A DNA stretch of 44,825 bases, taken from positions 1 to 44,825 of the forward strand of contig NZ_BBPH01000142.1 of the NCBI RefSeq assembly GCF_000787695.1, written 5' to 3'. Position numbers and translations under genes: made by a program. Source of the stretch: Paracoccus sp. PAMC 22219 (GTDB lineage: Bacteria; Pseudomonadota; Alphaproteobacteria; Rhodobacterales; Rhodobacteraceae). Numbering within the stretch: the stretch's first letter is position 1; every line of letters begins with the position of its first letter. Shown in pieces: positions 10,304 to 16,912 of this stretch. The notes under the pieces were generated by a model. It was not told the origin of the DNA, searched no databases, and was given only the letters and a program-made list of their open reading frames with translations.

Positions 10304-11002
10304 TCAAGCATGGGCCGGTTGGTCCGGCCTTCCTGTGTCGGGTGCGGGCAGGTCGGCCGATCCAAGGCGGATCAGCTTTTCCTGAAGCATCAGCAGATGC
10401 AGGCGCATCTGTTCGGCGGCCGCCTGCGGGTCGCGGGCGGCGATGGCATCGACGATGGCGCGGTGCTGGGCCACGGGCAGCGCGTGCCCGGCCAGACCGC
10501 CCCGCGCGCGTTCGCGCACCGCCTGCCAGGCGGGGTCCTGGCGGATGCGGTTGACCACGTCGAACAGCGACAGGAACAGCGCATTGCCGGCGGCCTCGGC
10601 GATCTGGCGGTGCAGGGTGCCGTCCCACAGCTCTCCCTCGTCGGCGTCGACGCATTGCGCGATGCGGTCGGACAGTTCGTGCATGCGGGCGATCTGGACG
10701 GGCTTGGCGCGCAGGGCCGCCAGCGCGGCCAGTTGCGGTTCCAGGCGCAGTCGCACCTCCATGATCTCGAAGAAGTCGGTGGCGGCGGTCGTGTCGATCT
10801 GGCCGCCGACGAACGTGCCCGCCCCCTGGCGGCGGGTGATGCGGCCCTCGGCCTCCAGCACCTCCAGCGCGCGGCGAATGGCGCGGCGGCCGATGCCCAT
10901 CTGTTCGGACAGCTGCCGTTCGGTCGGCAGGCGGGTGCCGTTCGGATGGCCCGCATCGTCCACCCACGCGCGCAGCTGTTCCAGCGCATAGGCAGAGGTC
11001 AT
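10304..11002 (-). CDS. GntR-family transcriptional regulator, FCD (FadR-type) effector domain
   Basis: A 232-residue DNA-binding repressor or activator. The winged helix spans about residues 5-65 (LPTERQLSEQMGIGRRAIRR and the wing GRITRRQGAGTFVGG). An all-helical FCD domain follows, with HRQIAEAAGN, FDVVNRIR and the C-terminal AQHRAIVDAIAARD. The His and Asp positions fit a metal-assisted ligand pocket of that class. Start at 11002 (MTSAYALEQLRAWV) rather than upstream ATGs, because it begins the helix of the DNA-binding domain after an AGGG-containing site. It leads the peptide-transporter/ggt operon, 22 bases ahead of the binding-protein gene, and so most likely controls that operon in response to its substrate. 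A 21-base inverted repeat lies 63-83 bases upstream. Confidence 0.93.
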   Translation of the reverse strand: MTSAYALEQLRAWVDDAGHPNGTRLPTERQLSEQMGIGRRAIRRALEVLEAEGRITRRQGAGTFVGGQIDTTAATDFFEIMEVRLRLEPQLAALAALRAKPVQIARMHELSDRIAQCVDADEGELWDGTLHRQIAEAAGNALFLSLFDVVNRIRQDPAWQAVRERARGGLAGHALPVAQHRAIVDAIAARDPQAAAEQMRLHLLMLQEKLIRLGSADLPAPDTGRPDQPAHA

Positions 11003-11064
11003 GTTTCCCTGACCCTTGGCAGGGGCGTGATCGGCTTGGTGGGGATCGGGCATGTCCATCGGGC

Positions 11065-11085
11065 GAACCAATCTGTTATTGGTTC
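11065..11085. promoter_or_regulatory. Candidate operator: 8-base inverted repeat upstream of gntR
   Basis: GAACCAAT at 11065-11072 and its exact complement ATTGGTTC at 11078-11085, separated by CTGTT. It lies 63-83 bases before the gntR start codon, a usual position for autoregulation by a GntR/FCD protein. The text differs in orientation from the TGGT-N3-ACCA boxes common for this class, so assignment is tentative. Confidence 0.5.
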
Positions 11086-11195
11086 ATGCTGTCACAAATC
11101 TGACGTCACGCAAGCGCGATGATGCGTGAACACCCGTTATCGGACCTATTCAGGTCAACTTGCGGTCGCTGCGGCGCGCAGGGCCTGTCGGAATT

Positions 11196-11222
11196 GCGAA
11201 CCATTACAAGAGAATGGTTTGC
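11196..11222. promoter_or_regulatory. Second inverted repeat with similar half-site
   Basis: GCGAACCATT at 11196-11205 pairs with AATGGTTTGC at 11213-11222 with one mismatch and a 7-base spacer. The half-site resembles the one at 11064-11072 (GCGAACCA shared), 134 bases away centre to centre, so it may be an auxiliary operator. It could instead be a transcript hairpin after tctC. Confidence 0.35.
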
Positions 11223-11270
11223 CTCTGCCCCATCCACGACCCCGATTGCCCGAAGTTTCAGCGGTTCGTG

Positions 11271-11308
11271 AAAATGCGACGCGCGAAGGAGAGGACCCCT
11301 TCGGCGCG
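11271..11308 (-). terminator. Possible terminator of the tct operon
   Basis: CGCGAAGG at 11282-11289 can pair with CCTTCGGCGCG at 11298-11308 with one bulged G. Read on the minus strand the stem is followed within a few bases by ATTTTC. It lies about 45 bases after the tctC stop. The T-run is short, so termination is only plausible. Confidence 0.35.
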
Positions 11309-11353
11309 CGGTGCGGGATGGTGCGGCGGGCGGGAATCGCCCGCGCGGTACGG

Positions 11354-12316
11354 TCAGTCCATGCGGACCTGGGCGTCGGTGACGACCGGCTCCCACTTGG
11401 CCATCTCGGCCGTGACATGGGTGCCCAGCTCCTCGGCAGAGGACGCGACGATGGTGGCGGAAAATTCCTCCATCCGGGCGATCACCTCGGGGTCCGCCAT
11501 GGCGGCCAGCGCGGCTTCGTTCAGCGCCGCGATCACCTCGGGCGGGGTGCCTGCGGGGGCGAACAGGGCGTTCCAGCTGTAGGTCTCGTATCCCGGCAGC
11601 GTCTCGGCGATGGTCGGCACATCGGGAAAGCTGGGCGCGCGTTCGGCGGTGGTCACCCCAAGCGCCTTGAGCGAGCCGGACGTGATGTGGCCCGACGCCG
11701 ACGGAAGGTTGTCGAAGATGATCGGCACCTGGTTGCCCAGCACGTCGGTCAGCGCCGGACCGGATCCCTGATAGGGGATGTGGGTCAGGTCGATCCCGGC
11801 CATCGACTTGAACAGCTCCCCCGACAGGTGCAGCGGCGTGCCATTGCCCGACGACGCATAGGCCAGGGGTTCGGTCCCGGCCAGGTCGATCAGTTCCTGC
11901 ACCGTGTCGACGCCCAGTTCGGGGTTCACGGCCAAGACGTTCGGCACCAGCACCAGCAGCGAGACGGGCGCGAAATCGGCCACCGGGTCATAGGGTTTCT
12001 GCGTCAGGATCAGCGGGTTCAGGGCATGGGTCGCGACGGTGCCCATCAGGATGGTGTATCCGTCGGCCTCGGCCTGGGCCACCTGGGTGGCGCCCAGGCT
12101 GCCGCCGGCGCCGCCGACGTTCTGCACGATCACCTGTTCGCCCAGATGCGTGCTCATCTTGTCGGCCACGATCCGGCCCACGACGTCGGTCGACCCCCCG
12201 GCGGCGAAGGGGATGACCAGCGTCACGGCCCGTTCTGGAAACTGGGCGGCGGCGGCGCCCGCCAGGCCCGCGACCATCGCGGTGCCCAGCAGCAGGCGGT
12301 TCAGGAATGGTGTCAT
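11354..12316 (-). CDS. tctC: Tripartite tricarboxylate transporter substrate-binding protein (TctC/Bug family), copy 1
   Basis: A 320-residue periplasmic binding protein of the Bug family. Signal peptide MTPFLNRLLLGTAMVAGLAG then AAAAQ, with the mature protein starting FPERAVTLVIPFAAGGSTDV, the family's first strand and loop. Other landmarks are GGAGGSLGATQVAQAEADGY, IPYQGSGPALTDVLGNQV and FAPAGTPPEVIAALN. ATG at 12316 follows GGGAGAGA. Bug proteins bind carboxylated small molecules (citrate, other di/tricarboxylates, aromatic acids); the ligand here is unknown. It is the last gene of the tct operon, which already begins with another tctC, so the transporter may use two binding proteins with different specificity. 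Confidence 0.94.
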   Translation of the reverse strand: MTPFLNRLLLGTAMVAGLAGAAAAQFPERAVTLVIPFAAGGSTDVVGRIVADKMSTHLGEQVIVQNVGGAGGSLGATQVAQAEADGYTILMGTVATHALNPLILTQKPYDPVADFAPVSLLVLVPNVLAVNPELGVDTVQELIDLAGTEPLAYASSGNGTPLHLSGELFKSMAGIDLTHIPYQGSGPALTDVLGNQVPIIFDNLPSASGHITSGSLKALGVTTAERAPSFPDVPTIAETLPGYETYSWNALFAPAGTPPEVIAALNEAALAAMADPEVIARMEEFSATIVASSAEELGTHVTAEMAKWEPVVTDAQVRMD

Positions 12317-12339
12317 CGTCTCTCTCCCTTGGAATGTGG

Positions 12340-13848
12340 TCAGCCGTCGCTTTCGGTGAAGACCTCGTCGCGGCGGGAACGGATCTGGGGCAGGAACACC
12401 AGCACGAGGACCGCCAGCGCCGCCAGCAGCAGACCCGCGCTGATTGGGCGCGTCAGGAAGGTGGTCGCATCGCCCCGCGACAGGATCATGGCCCGGCGCA
12501 GGTTCTCCTCCAGCAGCGGGCCCAGGACAAAGCCCAGCAGCAGAGGCGCGGGTTCGCAGCGCAGCTTGGACAGCACGTATCCCAGCAGCCCGAAGAACGC
12601 GACCGCGTAAAGGTCGAAGGTGTTGTTGTCGACCGAATAGACCCCGATCGCGCACATCGCCATGATGATTGGGAACAGCACGTAATAAGGCACGCTGAGC
12701 AGCTTGACCCACAGCCCGACCAGCGGCAGGTTCAGCACGATCAGCATCAGGTTGCCGATCCACATGCTGGCGATAATGCCCCAGAACAGCATCGGCTGAT
12801 CGACGACGACGTTCGGTCCGGGGACGATGCCCTGGATGATCATCGCGCCGATCATCAGCGCCATGACCGGGTTCGCCGGAATGCCAAGCGTCAGCAGCGG
12901 GATGAAGCTGGTCTGCGCGCCCGCATTGTTCGCGCTTTCGGGACCCGCGACGCCGGCGATGGCGCCATGGCCGAATTCCTCGGGGGTGCGCGACAGCTTC
13001 TTTTCCATCGTATAGCTGGCAAAGCTGGCCAGGATCGCGCCGCCGCCGGGCAGGATGCCCAGGACCGACCCCACGACCGTGCCGCGCATGATCGGGGCGG
13101 CCATTTCCCGGAATTCCTGGCGGTTGGGCATCAGGCGCTGGATACTTTTGACCATCACCTCGCGCGTATGTTCGGTCTCCAGGTTGCGCAGGATCTCGGC
13201 GATGCCGAACAGGCCCACGGCCAGCGCCACGAAGTTCAGCCCGTCCGCATAGGCGGTGATGCCCAGGGTAAACCGCGGCGTGCCGGTATAGATGTCGGTG
13301 CCGACCATGCCCAGCAGCAGCCCCAGCACCATCATCGCCAGCGCCTTGAGGACCGACCCGTGCGCCAGCGCCACGGCCATGATCAGGCCCAGCACCATCA
13401 GGCTGAAATACTCCGCCGCGCCGAATTTCAGCGCGATCGTCGTCAGCGGTGGGGCAAAGATCGCGACCAGCAGGGTGGCGACCGTGCCGGCAAAGAACGA
13501 CCCGATGGCGGCGGTGGCCAGCGCGATGCCTGCGCGGCCCTTGCGCGCCATCTGATAGCCGTCGATCGCCGTCACCGCGCTGCTGCTTTCGCCCGGCATG
13601 TTGATCAGGATCGCGGTGGTCGAGCCGCCGTACTGCGCCCCGTAATAGATGCCCGCCAGCATGATCAGCGAACTGACCGGTTCCAGCTGGAAGGTGATCG
13701 GCAGCAGCATCGCGATGGTCGCGGTGGCGCCGATGCCCGGCAGCACGCCGATCAGCGTGCCCAGCAGCACCCCGATCAGGCAGAAGGCCAGGTTGGCCGG
13801 GGTCGACGCGACGCCGAACCCCATCGCCAGGTTGGACAGAAGATCCAT
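12340..13848 (-). CDS. tctA: Tripartite tricarboxylate transporter large membrane subunit TctA
   Basis: A 502-residue polytopic inner-membrane protein, the large subunit of the TTT family of ion-driven secondary transporters. Family signatures: GTLIGVLPGIGATATIAMLL near the N-terminus, YYGAQYGGSTTAILINMPGE, and GILPGGGAILASFASYTMEK with AGPESANNAGAQTSFIPLLT in the second half, an internal repeat typical of TctA. Length matches the family (about 500). It follows tctB by 12 bases and precedes tctC copy 1 by 23 bases, all on the minus strand. Confidence 0.97.
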   Translation of the reverse strand: MDLLSNLAMGFGVASTPANLAFCLIGVLLGTLIGVLPGIGATATIAMLLPITFQLEPVSSLIMLAGIYYGAQYGGSTTAILINMPGESSSAVTAIDGYQMARKGRAGIALATAAIGSFFAGTVATLLVAIFAPPLTTIALKFGAAEYFSLMVLGLIMAVALAHGSVLKALAMMVLGLLLGMVGTDIYTGTPRFTLGITAYADGLNFVALAVGLFGIAEILRNLETEHTREVMVKSIQRLMPNRQEFREMAAPIMRGTVVGSVLGILPGGGAILASFASYTMEKKLSRTPEEFGHGAIAGVAGPESANNAGAQTSFIPLLTLGIPANPVMALMIGAMIIQGIVPGPNVVVDQPMLFWGIIASMWIGNLMLIVLNLPLVGLWVKLLSVPYYVLFPIIMAMCAIGVYSVDNNTFDLYAVAFFGLLGYVLSKLRCEPAPLLLGFVLGPLLEENLRRAMILSRGDATTFLTRPISAGLLLAALAVLVLVFLPQIRSRRDEVFTESDG

Positions 13849-13860
13849 GATCGGTGTTCC

Positions 13861-14322
13861 TTAAAACTGGACCCAGGGGCCGAACAGGCGGAACGGCAGG
13901 CCCAGCCCATAGCTGAAGATCAGCGTCGAGAGGATCGTCACCACCACGGCCAGGATCAGCGAGGGCAGGGGCCGCATCTTGACCGACGCCTGCGCCGCGA
14001 TCAGCGTGGCGATGAACAGCGCGGGCACGAAGCCCAGGCCCCGCACCGTCAGGCCAAAGATGATCGGCGCGGGCAGGATCAGCGCCATGCCGCGCCAGGC
14101 GATTGTGCCAAAGGGTTCGGACGTGCGGCCGAACGATTTCAGAAAGATCAGCACGCCCAGCAGGAACAGCAGCCCCGACAGGATCATCGGGAAATATCCC
14201 GGTCCCATGCGGAACATCGTGCCGATCTCCAGCCCGGTGGTCTGATAGCCGAAAAAGCCCGCCGCGGCCATCAGCAGCAGCCCCGTCGCCTGATCGGTCT
14301 TGTCGTTGGTGTTCGTGGACAT
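13861..14322 (-). CDS. tctB: Tripartite tricarboxylate transporter small membrane subunit TctB
   Basis: A 153-residue membrane protein with four hydrophobic stretches, the small subunit of the TTT carrier. The text RMGPGYFPMILSGLLFLLGV is the usual TctB core motif, and the C-terminal pair of helices (PALFIATLIAA, LAVVVTILSTLIFSYGLGLP) ends near a conserved FRLFGPW. The gene sits between tctC copy 2 (77 bases upstream) and tctA (12 bases downstream), the normal TctCBA order. TctB is poorly conserved in sequence, but context makes the call secure. Confidence 0.95.
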   Translation of the reverse strand: MSTNTNDKTDQATGLLLMAAAGFFGYQTTGLEIGTMFRMGPGYFPMILSGLLFLLGVLIFLKSFGRTSEPFGTIAWRGMALILPAPIIFGLTVRGLGFVPALFIATLIAAQASVKMRPLPSLILAVVVTILSTLIFSYGLGLPFRLFGPWVQF

Positions 14323-14399
14323 GCGGTCCCCCCTTGTCGGTTGCCGCGATCACCCCGCCGCCCGGTGCGGGCAGCGGGGGTCGCGGACCTGCCGTCGGA

Positions 14400-15374
14400 T
14401 CAGTCGGCGTAGACGCCCGCGGATTCGATGACCGGCTGCCAGCGCGCGATCTCTGCCTCCAGCTTGGCCTTCAGGGCGGCGGGGGTCGCATCCTCGGCGG
14501 TCGAGGGGGCGGTGCCCAGGTTCGCCATCGATTCCGCGACGCCCGGATCGGCCAGCGCCGATTGCAGCGCGGTCGCCAGACGCTCGTTCACCTCGGCAGG
14601 CGTCCCCTTGGGGGTATAGATGCCGTGCCAGATCGAGACGTTGAAATCGGCCAGGCCCGATTCCGTGCCGGTGGGCAGGTCCGCGAACAGGTCCAGCCGT
14701 TCGGGGGTCGTCACGGCATAGGCCTTGACGGTGCCGCCCTGGATCTGCTGCGTGGTGTTGGTCGTCTGGTCGCACATGATGTCGACCTGGCCGCCCAGCA
14801 GGTCGGTCATCGCGGGGCCGGTTCCCTGATAGGGGACGGTGATCAGCGAGGCCTCCAGCGACTGCATCAGCAGCATGCCGCACAGGTGGCTGGCCGAACC
14901 GATCCCGGCATTGGCCAGGGTCAGATCGTCGGCATTGGCCTTGACGTAGTCGACGAAAGCCGGGAAATCCGCGGGCTCAAAGTCCTGGCGGGCGACGACG
15001 ACCATCGGCACCTCGGTCACCAGGCCCACGTAATCGAACGCCTCCAGCGTGTCATAGGCCAGACTGCGGTACAGGGTCGCCGCGGTGGCCATGCCGATAT
15101 GGTGCAGCAGCACGGTGTAACCGTCGGCCTCGGCACTGGCCACGCGGCCCGCACCCAGGGTGCCGCCGGCGCCGCCCATGTTCTCGATCACGATCTGCTG
15201 GCCCAGGTCCGCCGACATGCGTTCGGCCACCAGCCGCGCCACCGTGTCCGTCGGCCCCCCGGCCGAGAACGGCACGATCATGGTGATCTGCCGTTCGGGA
15301 TAATCCTGCGCGAATGCCGGTACGGTCAGCATGCTTGCTGCCAGCAGCGCACCCGAAACTGTCTTGAAAGCCAT
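14400..15374 (-). CDS. tctC: Tripartite tricarboxylate transporter substrate-binding protein (TctC/Bug family), copy 2
   Basis: A 324-residue Bug-family periplasmic binding protein and first gene of the tct operon. Signal peptide MAFKTVSGALLAASMLTVP then AFAQ, mature start DYPERQITMIVPFSAGGPTD. Landmarks: NMGGAGGTLGAGRVASAEAD, VPYQGTGPAMTDLLGGQV, and YTPKGTPAEVNERL. ATG at 15374 has a strong GGGAGG site; an in-frame ATG at 15491 lies upstream of the candidate sigma-54 promoter and is rejected. It differs clearly from the other tctC in this operon (for example CDQTTNTTQQIQGG instead of FDNLPSASGHITSG), so it is not a recent duplicate. Confidence 0.95.
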   Translation of the reverse strand: MAFKTVSGALLAASMLTVPAFAQDYPERQITMIVPFSAGGPTDTVARLVAERMSADLGQQIVIENMGGAGGTLGAGRVASAEADGYTVLLHHIGMATAATLYRSLAYDTLEAFDYVGLVTEVPMVVVARQDFEPADFPAFVDYVKANADDLTLANAGIGSASHLCGMLLMQSLEASLITVPYQGTGPAMTDLLGGQVDIMCDQTTNTTQQIQGGTVKAYAVTTPERLDLFADLPTGTESGLADFNVSIWHGIYTPKGTPAEVNERLATALQSALADPGVAESMANLGTAPSTAEDATPAALKAKLEAEIARWQPVIESAGVYAD

Positions 15375-15467
15375 GATACCTCCCGATTCTGGCTGACGGG
15401 GCCGACTGCTCCTCAACAGGCGGCCCGATGGGGGGACAGTGCGGGGCGGCGGCACGATCGCACAAAC

Positions 15468-15482
15468 GCAAATCGGGTGCGA
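15468..15482 (-). promoter_or_regulatory. Candidate sigma-54 (-24/-12) promoter of the tct operon
   Basis: Read on the minus strand: TCGCAC-N5-TTGC, against the sigma-54 consensus TGGCAC-N5-TTGC, i.e. one mismatch and exact spacing. The -12 GC lies at 15469-15468, giving a predicted start near 15456 and a leader of about 80 bases before tctC. The neighbouring genes encode a DctD-like sigma-54 activator and its sensor, which supports the assignment. Confidence 0.5.
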
Positions 15483-15513
15483 CCGCGACAATCGCGCAGG
15501 CGCAGGAGGGAAA

Positions 15514-15563
15514 TGGGTAGGAACGGTGACAAAGCGCCTGGCGGATGGGTGGGTTTCTACCCA
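15514..15563. repeat. Inverted repeat upstream of the tct promoter (possible activator site)
   Basis: TGGGTAGGAAC at 15514-15524 and GTTTCTACCCA at 15553-15563 are complementary over 11 bases with one mismatch. The pair lies 30-85 bases upstream of the candidate -24 element, and the distal arm overlaps the dctD-like stop codon. It could be an enhancer site for the activator or a transcript hairpin at the end of the regulator gene. Confidence 0.3.
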
Positions 15564-16912
15564 AGGCCCTGGCCGGGGTCGTCCTCGGCCGGTTCGATCA
15601 GCAGGCGACGGTCCAGCCCGTGGCGCTGCATCTTGTCATAGAGGGTCTTTCTGCTGATGCCCAACGTCTCATAGACCGGGCGCAGGCGGCCGCCATGCGC
15701 GGCGATGGCCCCGGCGATCACGCTGCGTTCGAACGCGCCCATCCGGTCGGCCAGCCGCGCCGCCGGACCGTCGACCGCCGCGTCCCCCTCCAGCCCCAGC
15801 ACGTACCTTTCGGCCAAGTTGCGCAACTCGCGCACGTTCCCGGGCCAGTCGCGGGTCGCCAGCCCGGACAGATAGCCGGGCGGGACCGCGCATTCGGGCA
15901 GCTTGTGGCGGGCGGCGGATTCGCGGACCAGCTGCAGGAACAGCAGCGGAACATCCTCGCGCCGCGCGGCCAAGGGCGGGACGTGCAGGACGGCGACGTT
16001 CAGGCGCCAGAACAGGTCCTCGCGGAACTGGCCGCGGGCGACCATGCCCGCCAGGTCGGTCTTGCTGATCGCCACGAACCGCACGTCCAGCGTCACCGGG
16101 TCGTTCGACCCAAGCCGGGTGATGACGCGTTCCTGCAGCACGCGCAGCAGCTTGGCCTGCAGGTCCAGCGGCATCGACCCGATCTCGTCCAGCAGGATGG
16201 TGCCGCCGCGGGCATGTTCGAACTTGCCGTATCGCGGGCGCAGGGCGCCGGGAAAGGCGCCGGCCTCGTGCCCGAACAGGTCGCTCTCGATCAGCGCCTC
16301 GGGCAGGGCGGCACAGTTGATCGCGATGAAGGGTCGGTCCGCACGGGCCGAGATGTCGTGCAGCGCGCGGGCCACGACCTCCTTGCCCGATCCGGTCGGG
16401 CCGATGATCAGCGCATCCGCGTCCGACGCCCCGATCGCGCGGACGCGGTGGCGCAGATCGACCATGACCGGGGTGCGGCCGGGCAGGCGGGCCTCGACAT
16501 CGTCGCGCTTGCCCGCCACCGCGCGCAGCCGGCGGTTGTCCAGCACCAGCGCGCGATGATCCGCGGCGCGGCGGATGACCGTCGCCAGATCCTGCACGAC
16601 AAAGGGCTTTTCCATGAAATCATAGGCACCGGCGCGGATCGCGCTGATCGCCAGCTGCACCTCGGCATGGCCGGTCAGCAGGATCACCGGCAGGTCGGGG
16701 TCGACGTCGCGCAGAAGGCCCATCAGGGTCATCCCGTCCATGCCCGGCATGCGGATGTCGCTGACGACCACCCCGTCAAAGCCCGGCCCGGCCAGGGCCA
16801 GCGCCTCGGGACCGGAGGCCACGGCGTGGACGTCAAAGCCCGCCAGCTCCAGCGCCTGCGCGGTCGAGGACCGCATCTGCTGGTCGTCGTCGACAAGCAG
16901 CACCCGGCTCAT
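15557..16912 (-). CDS. DctD-like sigma-54-dependent response regulator
   Basis: A 451-residue NtrC-family regulator. Receiver domain: acidic DDD at 8-10, phospho-acceptor Asp52 (SDIRMPGMDG) and Lys of EKPF. AAA+ domain: Walker A GPTGSGKE near residue 170, Walker B GGTILLDEIG, arginine-finger region REDLFWRLNV. C-terminal Fis helix-turn-helix: GRLRPVYETLGISRKTLYDK. The sigma-54 contact loop, normally GAFTGA, reads GAFPGA here. ATG at 16912 overlaps the sensor stop (ATGA), so the pair is translationally coupled. It lies just upstream of the tct operon and most likely activates it from the -24/-12 promoter near 15475 in response to a carboxylate. Confidence 0.94.
   Translation of the reverse strand: MSRVLLVDDDQQMRSSTAQALELAGFDVHAVASGPEALALAGPGFDGVVVSDIRMPGMDGMTLMGLLRDVDPDLPVILLTGHAEVQLAISAIRAGAYDFMEKPFVVQDLATVIRRAADHRALVLDNRRLRAVAGKRDDVEARLPGRTPVMVDLRHRVRAIGASDADALIIGPTGSGKEVVARALHDISARADRPFIAINCAALPEALIESDLFGHEAGAFPGALRPRYGKFEHARGGTILLDEIGSMPLDLQAKLLRVLQERVITRLGSNDPVTLDVRFVAISKTDLAGMVARGQFREDLFWRLNVAVLHVPPLAARREDVPLLFLQLVRESAARHKLPECAVPPGYLSGLATRDWPGNVRELRNLAERYVLGLEGDAAVDGPAARLADRMGAFERSVIAGAIAAHGGRLRPVYETLGISRKTLYDKMQRHGLDRRLLIEPAEDDPGQGLG

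Larger units (their letters stand above)
11003..11353. other. Intergenic region between tctC and the gntR operon
   Basis: 351 bases without a credible gene. It must hold the promoter of the gntR-transporter operon and the 3' end signals of the tct operon (both read on the minus strand). It contains two inverted repeats that share a GCGAACCA half-site text (11065-11085 and 11196-11222) and a GC-rich imperfect hairpin at 11282-11308. Short open frames here show no recognisable protein. Confidence 0.6.

Noticed and set aside
12317-14353. Extension of the tctC copy 1 frame upstream to 14353, giving a 999-codon gene
   Set aside because: The upstream part is an out-of-frame reading of tctB and tctA; the real gene starts at the signal peptide at 12316 with a good ribosome-binding site.
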